Shown here piece after piece: positions 12,240 through 23,387 of a stretch of DNA of 64,000 nt. The translations under genes and the position numbers were made by a program. The notes below the pieces were generated by a model. The model was not told where the DNA came from and ran no database searches. It saw nothing but the letters and a program-made list of their open reading frames with translations. Source of the DNA: Tetradesmus obliquus (lineage: Eukaryota > Chlorophyta > Chlorophyceae > Sphaeropleales > Scenedesmaceae); contig CP126195.1 of the NCBI GenBank assembly GCA_030272155.1, forward strand, positions 3,765,001 to 3,829,000. Direction: 5' to 3'. Every line of letters begins with the position of its first letter. The stretch's first letter is position 1.

Positions 12240-13148
12240 CTGTCACCACGTGCCGCAGCAAGGCCGCGCACCGCGTGTCCACGCTGATGCAGGAGCACTT
12301 TGCGCTGCCAGACCTCACGCCAGACTCGCCACGGCTGTTTGCCTCGCTGCTGCCGCCAGAGGAAAAGAAGGTGGAGGCGCTGCAGTAAGTGGCAGGGTGT
12401 GCTGCTGCTGCTGCTGCTGCTGCTGCTGCGGTTAAGCAGTGCTGCTGCGGCTGCTTTTGCAGTGAAAGCAGCAGTATGCCTTGCAGCAGGTGCCACAGCA
12501 ATGGTTGTGAGACTCAGCGTGTTGGAAGAGCATGCGCACCATGGCCACCTACGCCAAGCTTTGCCGTTTTAATGATCTTGATGCATTTGCCTTTCTGCCT
12601 ATTCTGCCGCCCCTGCTGCTGCTGTCCTTTGCTGCAGAACTATTGCAGAGCGGCCTGTGTGCCGTGACAGCGGTGCGCAGCTGCACTTTGTTGATGACAG
12701 ATTAGACACGCTGCTGGCGGTGCAGGCGGCTGGGCTGCAGGGCTGGAAGTTGTACATGGCAGACTGGTGAGCTGCTTAGTGATGGACATAAAGCAAAATA
12801 AACTCTTCAATGGTATCACAGTGTTATGTTATGTAGTGATAAGCAATGTGTTCAAATTGTGCAGTGCTGCGCTCTGCTGCTGTCTATGATGCCTTCAGGC
12901 CGGCAGATGTGAGTCGTAGTTGCCTAAGGCCCAGCAGCTGGCATTAACACCTTTAGGTCTCTGCTTTTGTTATCTTTGTGTGCTGCAGGGGCTACAACAC
13001 TGCAGCGGAGCGCAAGCAGGCCAAAGCCACTCCCGGCATCAGGCTGCTGTCTCGGCCTCAGTTCCTGGAGTTGCTCAAGTGGGGCGTGGTCATGGGCGTG
13101 GACGATGGCTGCGAGCCAACAGCAGAAGAGGTGGCGGCGGGCGTGTAG
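10071..13148 (+). CDS. HAD-superfamily hydrolase (phosphoglycolate-phosphatase-like), probably plastid-targeted
   Basis: Six exons join in phase: 10071-10247, 10743-10969, 11826-11983, 12259-12384, 12637-12766, 12989-13148 (TAG), giving about 325 residues. Residues 1-40 are basic and rich in Ser, Thr and Ala, like a chloroplast transit peptide. HAD motif I is VFVLDFDGVLVDSEPE, with both catalytic Asp. Motif II is the Ser of IYIASS, motif III a Lys near EEKKVEAL, and motif IV the acidic FVDDRLDTL, followed by GWKLYMADWGYNT. This is the class of phosphatases that hydrolyse small phosphorylated metabolites; the substrate cannot be read from sequence. The first exon ends exactly after the DSEPE motif. 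Partial copies of exons 2, 3 and 6 lie in the introns and 3' flank and are listed separately. The choice of which copy is spliced was made by phase and completeness. Confidence 0.85.
10585..10679 (+). repeat. Echo of HAD exon 2 start with its 3' splice site
   Basis: At 10585-10679 the 3' end of the intron plus the start of exon 2 (VSSS.YAAARDYW) appears about 123 bases before the real exon at 10743. The flanking text gccgcccgtggctt / gaccgcctgtggctt is also shared, so intron and exon were duplicated as one unit. The echo diverges after ARDYW and runs to no obvious donor. Confidence 0.8.
11098..11490 (+). repeat. Two echoes of HAD exon 2 end (ESMVMA.MLLEDPGC...) in the next intron
   Basis: Copies at 11098-11228 and 11358-11490 repeat the last ~130 bases of exon 2 (10840-10969), including PVLVRGYESMVMA, DPGCVDGILADWH and the donor gacag|gtgggcggg. 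The intron sequence after each donor is also repeated, including a gcgtagatgcgttgaggttgt segment. All three copies keep an open frame and the same donor phase, so the extra copies are either recent or under constraint. Confidence 0.85.
11541..11742 (+). repeat. Two echoes of HAD exon 3 (GESW..L) before the real exon
   Basis: Segments 11541-11603 and 11676-11742 match the start of exon 3 (11826-), each following a cag and carrying a GTGAGT-like gtgagtcttggga that also encodes GESW. Both end where the real exon continues into ASDRAGWLDRN. They are partial exons with a 3' splice site but no sensible donor. Confidence 0.8.
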
Positions 13149-14057
13149 CCAGCTGATTACACATTTGGGCTGTGCATAGGATGTCATTCTTGCCACTCCC
13201 AAGCGCATCAGCGCAAGTTTTAGCGTATGCAACGTCAGTGTGCAAAGACAGATTTACAAGGTGTTTGCTGGCCCTGAGCTTGCCAGGCTCAGTTCCTGGA
13301 GCTGCTCAAGTGGGGTGTGGACGATGGCTGCGAGCCGACAGCAGAAGAGGTGGCGGCGGGCATCTAGCCGGCTTATGAGTATTTAAGTTGAAAATAACGA
13401 TGATGTACATGTGAGGCCGCAATGGCCCATTGTAGGCTACAGGGACCGTGTGTGTCTGACATCATGTGTAAGAGCTTGTAATCGGTGTGTGCTGGTGTCC
13501 AATGTTCACAGCCAGTCGGCTGCGTTCGTTTGTGATTGACGTGGCTGTCTGTTCTGCCGTCAGACCAGACAGATGTAAATATGACAGCAGCAGTTCCTGG
13601 AGCTGCTGAACTGGGGCGTGGTGATGGGTGCGGATGATGGCTGCGAGCCAACACCTGCCAGTTTTCACCTGTAGTGCTCGCAAGCAATGCCAGGCAAATC
13701 ACACCAGGCACAAGTGCGCATGCAACTTCAGCACACCAACAGCCAGCAAAACAGTTTATGTTACATTTGCCTCAGCAATACCCAGCTCAGCCTAACATGT
13801 TGTCCCAATCTGCGCCTCACCCTGCAGGTGGCGGCGGGCCAATGTCAGGGTCAAGGTCGGGGCTCAGCAGCACAAATGTTGCCACGTCACTGTCAAGTGC
13901 CAACAGTCAACTGTCAGTGTGCCACCTGTATTGCTCGCAAGCAATGACAGGCATATCAAACCAGGCACAAGTGCGCATGCAACTTTAGCACACCAACAGC
14001 CCGCAACACAACATATACTACAGTCGCCTCAACAACACCCAACTCAACCTTGTTTGG
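13149..14057. other. Convergent 3' regions of HAD and PI31, with two more HAD last-exon echoes
   Basis: Echoes of the last HAD exon (QFLELLKWGV...DDGCEP) lie at about 13289-13367 and 13588-13660, downstream of the stop codon. The first even repeats EEVAAGI and a stop. A further trace sits near 13826. Two ~100-base segments (13674-13745 and 13928-13995, sharing gcaca...caagtgcgcatgcaactt) are also duplicated. On the minus strand a TGTAA near 13762 could be the PI31 poly(A) signal. Confidence 0.6.
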
Positions 14058-15445
14058 TTACCCAAACATGTTGTCCCAATCTGCGCCCCGCCCGGGCGGC
14101 GGCGGCCCCAGGTCAGGATCAAGGTCGGGGTTTACCGGCGGCCGCGGCCCTCCTAAACCGCGGCCCATGCCCTGCCGTGGCCGCTGGAAGTCCTCCGGGC
14201 GCCAGCCCTCAAGACCTTCTGGGTCTGGTGAAACACATGGTACAGCAGCAAGCAGCAAACACACCGCACAGCATTGTGAGAAGGTGTTGACTGGTTGGGT
14301 TGTGCTTCTACACATACTATTGCATTGGCTAGAAAATATGCTGTTCAGCAGCAAGGGTGCACCTAATGGTGCGGTGCACTGCAGTACATGACATAGTATG
14401 TGAATAAGGTCGGTCGCTGAGTACATGGTGATGCTGTACCCTCCACATCAGCAAAAGGTGGTCTGCCCGCCAACTCACACTATCAGGATTCCTCTGTCAC
14501 CAAATCAAACACACATCCGATCAAAGTATCATTTGTTTGTTGTTTGACTATTCGTTTATGTATCACTCACTGATGGGGTCCCAGCGCATGCCGCCAGGCC
14601 CGCCAGGCATGCCGCCCAGCCCGCCCCTGCCCGGCACCAGCTCGGGGTGACGCATCCTGCAGAAAAGCAATACAGCAGCAGGGATAAACAGCGTTTTAAA
14701 GGTAACTTGGTCCCATCATGCACACCAAAGGGGCAGCCACAAGCATGTCAATTTAGCTTCTTGCTGCTGCTGCTGCTGCTGCTGCCAGTGGTTGGCATTG
14801 CTTGGTACCTGGCAGGCCAACACATGCCGCGACACCGCCGGCCAGCTTTTGCAACATCGCCAACTTTCCTGACAGTGCCATCGTACAACTACTGACAAAC
14901 ATTAAAACACAATTGCCTCACCTGTCAGCAAAGAAGGGGTGGCCAGGCCCCACGTGCATGCCCCCTCCTGTGGGGACCATCAGTGGGGGGCCGCCTGGCA
15001 GCATGCCGCCCCCAGGGCCGCCACCCAGCAGCGGCATGATGTCATCGTGGCCTGAAATAAGAGCAGCAGCAGCAGCGACGGCAGCAGCAGCAGCAGCAGC
15101 AGCAGCAGGGCATCAGTGACCATAAGCTATGGCAGCATCATCTGCAAGGACATTGCAGCACCCCATCTCATTGTACCAGGTGCCAAGAAACTTGCGGGAA
15201 GTGCTGAGATAAAACAAGCATGCATGCATGTGGCGCTGCAGCACAAGCTGTACCCATACAGAGCAGCAAGCCTGACTACAGGCAACACAACTGCGTCTAC
15301 TAGTTTTGCAAGAAGTGGACGCATGTGCGTGCCTTCTTCTGGCGTGGCGTGAGCAAAAACATGAGGTGCAACAGCCAGCGCACTCACCCACGCGCATTGG
15401 CCTCCTAGGGGGACCAATCCTGAGAGGATCGTGATCAGGATCAGG

Positions 15446-15477
<32 letters not shown>

Positions 15478-15491
15478 CGGCACGCCTGGAC

Positions 15492-15536
<45 letters not shown>

Positions 15537-16434
15537 TCCGTCTTTTGCTTCTTTTGCCCGCTGCTGCCGCCTGCAGCGCCCACCAGCTGCGACATCGCAG
15601 ATGTGACAGTGGCTGCGAGCTGGTCAAGATTCGTGTAGGTTTTAGCAACACTACCACCTGAACCGCTGCCTGCTGCTGCTGCTGCTGCTGCTGCTTCTCT
15701 TTCAACACCACTGCTGCTGCTGCTGCCAGCAATATAGTCAGCCACTACCAGCTCAAGCACCTTTGGCTCTGCTGATGCACTGTCAGTTGCAAATGTTGTT
15801 AGTAACGTGTCACCAAGCACCAGCGCTTTGACCAGCAGTTTGACTGGACTGCTGTCGGCTGCGTTTTCGTCTGACACGTATGCGAACGTGTACTGCTCGC
15901 TGCTGCTGTCCCAGCCAGCTATGCTTGCATCTGGCGCATCTGCTGACAGCCCTGCAGCACAACGCAGCAGCGGCAGCTGTGGCATAGGAGCACTTTGACA
16001 CCAACAAACAAAAGACTGACAACAACTACTGCTGTAGCAGCAGCAACCCATGCAGAGGCAGCTGCCAAGCAAAGTCCATGCACGTGCATTTCCCTTGGTG
16101 CAGTCCTGCATGCCTCCCAACCGTGCCTGATCCCTGCTGCTGCAACACTTCATCCAGCTTTGCATCAAATTCCTGCAAGCAGAATGCTCACCTTCAAGCT
16201 GTGCCTGCTCTCCAACAGCTACCAGGCGGTATCCACTGCTCAGCACAGCAGCATGCACTGCAAAGGCCAGGCGGTCCTGGGGGCTCCTGCAGACCACATG
16301 AAGCCGTTAGCAAGCAGACACAAACTCATGACTCGTATATATAAGCAAACATATGCTCATGTCAGCTGAAACACGCACCTGAAGGACGGAGCAGCGGCAC
16401 GGACAACTGCCAACACTGCAGCAGCACTGGCCAT
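14058..16434 (-). CDS. Proteasome inhibitor PI31-like protein
   Basis: Six minus-strand exons join in phase: 16434-16379, 16286-16192, 15951-15388, 15051-14922, 14656-14571, 14224-14058 (TAA), about 365 residues. PI31 (PSMF1 family) binds the 20S proteasome and modulates its activity or transport. The N-terminal PI31 fold is visible: SPQDRLAFAVHAAVLSSGYRL, AGWDSSSEQYTFAYV, then VKLLVKALVLGDTLL and ELVVADYI. The C-terminal half is the family's Pro/Gly-rich proteasome-binding region: DPLRIGPPRRP, GGMHVGPGHPFFA, GGPGGMRWDPIS, ending ADWDNMFG, close to the usual DDMF-type end. Between the two lie long Ala and Gln runs from CAG/GCA repeats (about 15450-15540 and 15670-15690). It shares a 600-base divergent promoter region with the cyclophilin gene at 17035. 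Confidence 0.87.
15451..15535 (-). repeat. CAG/GCA triplet runs coding poly-Ala and poly-Gln in PI31
   Basis: On the minus strand two purine-rich triplet runs (about 9 and 15 units) are read as Gln and Ala inside exon 3, between the PI31 fold and the Pro-rich tail. Being in a linker, they are likely tolerated length variants. Confidence 0.85.
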
Positions 16435-17034
16435 GGCAGCAGCCCCTCCAAGCACCAGCTGCTGCTGGCGAGCTGCGATCGGGTGTCTACGCCAGCTACG
16501 AAGTGTCTTGGCTACTATCGGGCGAGAGGATGGCCTTTGAACAGACTTCACGAGATGAACTGGTGACACTGCCAGGTGCATACAGGGGGTTAGTAGTTTA
16601 GCTTTGGTGTAAAGGTTTTCATAGATGTCTTATTTTAAATAGGTGCGAGGCTCTTGTGACGAGAACGCTTTGTGGAATGCCAGGGTGCAAGCAGAACAGC
16701 GACAGTGTAACCCTCAGCTGCTGGTGGAGCCTTTGCTGAACAACTGCTTCTCGATCGTATATGTAAGGTGCAACAAGATTCACAGCAGTACTCGGCACCG
16801 CTACAGACCTCAGCATGTGTGGTCTGCTGTACAGGCAGTGAATTGGTTGCTGGTGTGCATAGAGTGTGCTCTTTTACTGCTGCAAAGCATCGACTCACAC
16901 GTCAATCTTCCGGCAAACCTGCTGGAGTTACTTTACCTACAGGCTGTGCTTGCTGTAAACGCCAGTTGCAGCTGGCGCTGTTGCGCAACAGCAGCGGCAT
17001 ACGCTAGCAGCAGCAGCTACAGCAGGCTTGCAGG
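16435..17034. promoter_or_regulatory. Divergent promoter region between PI31 (-) and CWC27 (+)
   Basis: The two start codons face away from each other with 600 bases between. No clear TATA box is visible in either direction. I see no other gene here. Confidence 0.5.
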
Positions 17035-20000
17035 ATGTCCACAGTCTACAACACCGAGCCCCCAACGAAGGGCAAGGTAAGCATCTGCATACAGTTCAGT
17101 TGTCCATGCTCCTACTCGTCGGGCACTTGTAGTTGAATAGTGAAAGGTGGACTCTCCTACTCACCCGGCACAGCCGCAGCTGCAGCACTGCCTCCAGCTA
17201 GAGCTGCTGCTGCCTCTTTTATACCCCAATTGTCTGCTGCTGACGCTTGTATTCTATATATTATCTGGTTGTGGTGCTATTAATAGGTGTCGTTGAAGAC
17301 CACAATTGGTGACCTGGACATTGAGCTATGGCCAAAAGAGGCGCCAAAGGTGTGAGCTGCATAGCAGTATGTGGTAATACTTGATGGGCAGCAGGCCGGC
17401 AGCACTTGGCCAAGGAGCAGCAGCAGTAGCAGCAGCGGCAGCAGCTACAGCCAACAGCTGCGGCAGCGCAGAAACAGCCAGCAATTGGAGTTCTCAGCGC
17501 ACACGCCGCTGTGCGCTTGGGCAACTAGCTGAGATCAATGTCAGCTGGCATGTCTGATGACAGTAGTACCATCAGCGAGCGAGCAGCATAGCGGCAGCAC
17601 AGGCATGCCTTGCTGCAGGAGTCCTGCAGCAGCTGCTGCGCCTGCAGCAGCAGCAGCAGGAGCAAGAGCAGTAGCAGCGCCTGCAGCAAGCAGCTCGCTC
17701 TGAACTTGCCACTGCTGCAAGCGCACAGCGCTGCCTGCCTGCTGGCAAATGCTGCAACAATCGCGTACATGCTTGCTCACATGTGGGCAGCACTCAGGGA
17801 TGTGCAGCTGGCTGCAACACATCATCATGGCCGTCAGGGCATCTTGCTGCTCCTGGTGCACACATCAAGCGCAGCTGGTGGCGATGCGTTCATATGTTGG
17901 TCACGGCGCTATCCGCACCATGAGCCAGGGCATGCGTCAGCAGCAGTTTGGCTGCAGCCAAGCTTACAGCCCTTATCAGCAGCAAGGTGATACCAGTCCT
18001 CTTTGCCAATGCTGCTGCTGCTGCTGCTGGCGCCAGGCTGTGCGCAACTTTGTGCAGCTGTGCCTAGAGGGCTACTACGAGGGCTGCGCCTTCCACAGGG
18101 TCATCAAGGACTTCATGGCGCAGACAGGCGACCCCACCAACACGGGCGACAGTGAGTACCACTTTTCGTATTACATGCTGTAGTGGTGTGCCTGGGGTGC
18201 TGCAGCAAATGTTTCCTCTCAGATTTCAGCGAGAGTTGTCGCCTGCAGATAACTCTGTGCCGTAGCGTCCCACTCCAATCATGGCGCGAGGTTTGAGGAC
18301 AGATTTAGCAGCCGGCCGCATGATTTTACAAAACGGCAGTTCGCTCTATGAACGTGCTGGATCATAGTGCTGTTGTGCCGTAGCCTCCGCCTCCATAGTT
18401 GCCGCACGCTTCAAGCACACCTCAGCGCGCCTGGCCATCTTTCGTATCACAATGCACCTCTCAGTGACCTATTTCTTTTGCCGCTGCAGCCTCCGACTCC
18501 ATTTATGGCGCTCCCTTCAAGGACGAGTTCCACAGCCGGCTGCGCTTCAGCCACCGCGGGCTGGTGGCCTGCGCCAACCGCAACCAGCCGCACACCAACG
18601 GCAGCCAATTCTTCATCACGCTTGACAAGTGGGTGACTGGTTTCAATTGCTTATGTTGATGTTGATAAGCATGTGTACCGTGTATGCTGTGTATGTATGT
18701 GTGTTTCAGCAGGCATTGCTTGGGCAGCTATCGTAAACAGCTGCACACCAACGGCAGCCAGTTCTTCATCACGCTGGACAAGTGAGCCGGTTGCTTCACA
18801 TGTTGATATATCTCTTTCTATAAACATGTGTTGTTAGATCTCTATCCGTCAATATTTGTTGATAGGTCTCTATCTATCACCATGTGTTATTTAATCGCTA
18901 TCTGTCAACATGTGTACCGTGCATGTCATGTATCACTACTTCACTGTATGCTTGTCCAGCGATGAATCATTGCAAGCAGCCCTGCAATGGCAACCAGTTC
19001 CTCATCACGCTAGACAAGCGAGGGACTGCTGTGGGACGTTTTGAACTTTTGAACTGTGTTGCAACTGTTACATCATGCGTTTGATGTCTCATGCTGCTGG
19101 AAGGATCAGGCGGCCTGTTGAACCGCTGCTGTAGCATTGGAGTTGCAACCATCATGTCAGCCGAGGTACTTGTGCTTGGAGACATGCGTGTTGGTGTTGA
19201 AGGCCGCGGCCGCTGCTGCTGCTGCTGCTGCTGGCGCAGGTGTGACTGGCTGGACAAGAAGAACACCATCTTTGGCAAGATTGTGGGTGACACCGTGTAC
19301 AACATGCTGCGCCTCAACGAGCTGGAGGTGCGGCAATGGCCGAGCAGGGTTTTGCACTGTGTGTGGGTTAGGGTTTTGGCCGGCATGCTGATTTGTAGTA
19401 TCTTGGGCGACACGATGTACAACATGCTGCGCCTCAACGAGCTGGAGGTGCGGCGGCTGCACAAGCAGGATCCTGTCATCTGTTGTTGCACTGTGCACTG
19501 GGCTGATAACACTACTCTTCTGGCTGGCATGACAGCGAGGGCCACGGATTGAATCAGAGCTGTGGGATGAGCATCATCTGTGACAAAAGGATTACTGCCT
19601 GCACTGCTGTGCCGAGGTTGAGGGATGCTGTGGTTCCCGCCCATCAACTGCTCGAAACCCAAACCGAACTGAACGCCTACGCGTTGTTATTTGCGCTGCA
19701 CAGTGCTGCAGGTTGATGAGGAGACTGACAAACCGACTGATCCTCCGACCATCACGAGCTTGCAGCTCAAATCTGAGGCAAGCTTTGCAATGCCTGCTGC
19801 GTGCGCTGCACAATGCTGCAGGTCGACGAGGAGACTGACAGGCCCACCGACCCCCCAATCATCACCGGGGTGGAGGTGCTGTGGAACCCCTTCGAGGACA
19901 TTGTGCCGCGCACCACAGCAGCGGAGCGGCGCGCACAGGAGCAGTTCAAGTGAGCCTGGCTAGCAGCTGGCTGTGCTTGACAGCCACTGTTGTGTTAATC

Positions 20001-23000
20001 TCTGTTATTGATCACCATGCACATGGTCATGACACCACTCTCAGCGCACGTTACCACCTTAGCTATGGGCCGGATCACAATGAGAACAGTCATGTTCCCA
20101 GTGCAAACGGTAATGACATTACAATGGGTCGGACAAATGCTGATCTTGGGGGAACCCCTTTGAGGACATCGTGCCACGCACCACGGCAGCGGAGCGCCGC
20201 GCACAGGAGCAGTTCGCTTTTGCCGGCTGCTGATGCCAGCGGGGCCCATTGTCTGTGTACAGTAAAGCTTGGCTGGAGGAATAATTGGAGGGCGACTGAC
20301 AGGGAAGCAGTGCCTCTGCATGTGCGCAGTTGGCTCCTGACATGCAAGTTGTAATAATGATGAGTCTCTTCGCCTGCTGCTGCTGCGGCAGCGGCGGCGG
20401 CATTTGCAGAGCTTGGCAAGTGGACCCCAGGATGTGCTGCAATCGTGGGTGTGTGGCTCTGTGTCTTACTCGCCCCTGCTGCCACCACCGCAGCTGCCAC
20501 CACCACTGCTGCTGCTGGTGCTGCTTGCAGGAATGCCGCAGAGGTGCATAACAGGGCTCTAGTCGGTGCTGCAAGAAACACAACCCAACCTGCATCTGCT
20601 GCTGCTGCCCCTGCTGCTGCTGCTGCTTGCAGGAAGGCGTCGGAGGTGCGCAAGTCGCGCAAGGGCCAGAAGCGCAACCTGGCCCTGCTCAGCTTTGGGG
20701 AGGACGCGGAGCAGGAGGAGGCAGTGGCGGCAGCGCCCGCCAAGATCAAGTGGGTGCAAGCAGGTTGCATGCTGTGTTGGCTGCTTCTCGGGGTGCTTGC
20801 TCGGCTGTTATGTTGGCCAGGACATGCAGCAGGAGGCGAAGGCGGCAGCAGCGCCAGCCAAGATCAAGTGAGTGCTGCTGGGCTGGGTTTTGTGTTTTGC
20901 TGCTGCGTGCTGGTGTTGGTGGGTGTTATGTTGGCGAGAGGACGCGGAGCAAGAGGGGGCAGTGGCAGCAGCGCCAGCCAAGATCAAGTGGGTACCGCTA
21001 TGTTAAAGGGTGGCTGAAGGGTGCTTTTTGCTGCTGCGTGCTGATGTCGGCGAGGACGCGCAGCAGGAGGAGGACGCAGCAGCGCCAGCCAAGGTCAAGT
21101 GTGTGCATGATGCTGCCTGGTGTTGGTGAATGTTATGTTGGCGAGGACACGGCGCACAAGGAGGCGGCGGCAGCACCCGCCAAGATCAAGTGGGTGCATG
21201 GTGCTGCCTGTGTGCTGCGTGTTGGCAGGCTTTGCTGCTGCACTCTGATGTTGGAGGTGTTGTGTTGGCTGGGGTGCGGAGCAGGCGGACGGAGCTCCGC
21301 TAGCCAAGATCACATGCGGGGCTTCTGCGCCGGCTTGCTGGCGTGCTGCGCTGTAGCCTCACCGCTAGCTCCTGCTGCATACATTTCACCGCCGGCGTTG
21401 CTCACACCTGCTCACGCTTACATGCGCATGTGGGGTGCCCTGCCTTGCTGCAATCGCTGCACACAACCCCTTCTTTGATGCTGCAGGTCTGCGCATGAGG
21501 TGCTGCGGGGTGTGGACGCCTCGCTGCTTCCTCCTGAAGAGACCCCTGAGGAGGTGCTGCGGGACAGGGAGGCGCGTGCTGCAGCAGTCAGCGCCGTGCA
21601 GGACAAGCTGCGGGCAGCAGGCGGTGCAGGTGGGGCTCCGACCATGAGTTTGGGTTTACACATAAATGTTGAGCAAGGTTGAGTGATATGTGGGTCCCGG
21701 CTCGGACCTGCTGTTTGCGAGCAACTGTGCTGCCAGCCGTCAGACATGAAGTGCAACTGATCGTGACTGATCGCTGTGCTGCAGGCGGCAAGCGTGCGCG
21801 AGATGCTGAAGACACCGATGGTGGCAGCAGCAGTAGCGATGAAGACGGCGCAGGCCGCAAAGCAGCGCGCAAGGGCGCCTCCGGTGCTGCAGCAATGGTT
21901 GCTGAGCGTGTGCGGGCAGCAGCAGACAAAGCAAGCAGCGCACGGGCAGCAAGGGAGGCAGCAGCAGCAGCTGGTGATGCAGGTCGCAGCCGCAGCAGAA
22001 GCAGGAGCAGGCGCAGGCGGTCACCTGGCGATGGCAGCAGTAGCAGGAGCCGCAGCAGGAGCAGAAGCAGAAGCAGGGACAGGAAGGGCGGCAGGGGCGG
22101 CGCAGCAGCAGCCAAGCCTGCCAGCAAGGAAGATGAGCTGTACCAAATGAAGGAGAAGCAAGGCCCTGGCAGGTGCGGCATTTGAACGAACTGTATTTAT
22201 TTGATTTATATATTGCTTTTGTTATCAAACATCCAATCCTTTATAGATCCTTTTTGAGTTGTTGTATCAGCTCATCAGCTCGGTGCCTCAGCAGCGCCCC
22301 AGCAGGTGCGCAGGTTGTCATTTTGAATGGCAGGCACCAGCAGCCAGGCGGCATCTTCCTGCAGCTCTGACATGGGACACGGTAGGCACCTGCTAATATC
22401 CACTGCATCCATCTGAGTGCTCCCACAGCCCAGAACTCACTGTTGTTGATGGAGCGCTGCTGGACAGTTGGTCCTTGCTTTGTGTTGTTGCTCACAGCGC
22501 GTGTGCTGCTGCGCTGCTCTGCGTCGCGGCAGGGTGCGTGTGAGCCAACCTCTGGCTGACGGCGAGCTGTTGACAGCCCGTGCCGCCTTGTCTGCTGTGC
22601 ACAGCCACTGACAACGCATCTATGTATGTGCTGCTGCAGGGTGCGTGTGACTGATCCTGTGGCAGACGGGAGCTTATTAAAGCCTGCGCAGCATTGCCTG
22701 CTGTGCACAACCACTGACAACGCATCTATGTATGTGCTGCTGCAGGGTGCGCGTGAGTGATGCTGTGGCTGACGGCGAGCTGCTGAAAGCCTTTGAGCTC
22801 AGCCGGCAGAAGTACAAGACGCGCAAGCAGCAGGTGCGGCAGGGCGCAGAGCGCCATCAGCATGCCTCAGCAGCATGCCGCTCCGAGCCATGCATATTGC
22901 AGCAGGTGGGCACAGAAGCATAAGACGCGCAAGCAGCAGGTGGGCGCAGCGCAGCGCGCTCAGCAAGCCATGCATGCCTATGCTGAGGACTACAAACAGG

Positions 23001-23346
23001 CCGGTGACCCAGAGTAGCGTGTGTTGGATCTGCATGTGTACCCACTGCTGAGGCTTGCGCATCTTGCCTTGGTGCAGAACTGAGTGTGCTGTGCTATGCG
23101 GTGGAGTGCGGCACGGTGGAAAGCTTGCTGGTTGCTGCGCGCTGCTGTGTGCAGGTTGGCAACCGCCAGAAGGACACCATGTCCCGGCTGGCTGCATTCA
23201 CCAGCAAGCTGCGGACATCACAGCAGCAACAGCAGCAGCAGCAGCAGCAGGAGAAAGCAGAAGAGGAGCAGCAGCAAGCTGCAGCAGCAGCTGACGATGA
23301 GCGGAAGGAGCAGCGGGAGAGCAAGCCAGCTGCTGACAGCAGCAAC

Positions 23347-23387
<41 letters not shown>

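Noticed and set aside
20817..21312. Retroposed copies or gene fragments from elsewhere
   Set aside because: The copies include intron text and stay beside the parent exon, so local tandem duplication explains them better than reverse transcription.
21588..22181. 197-codon Leu/Pro-rich minus-strand frame
   Set aside because: It is the antisense shadow of the CWC27 RS-rich exon.
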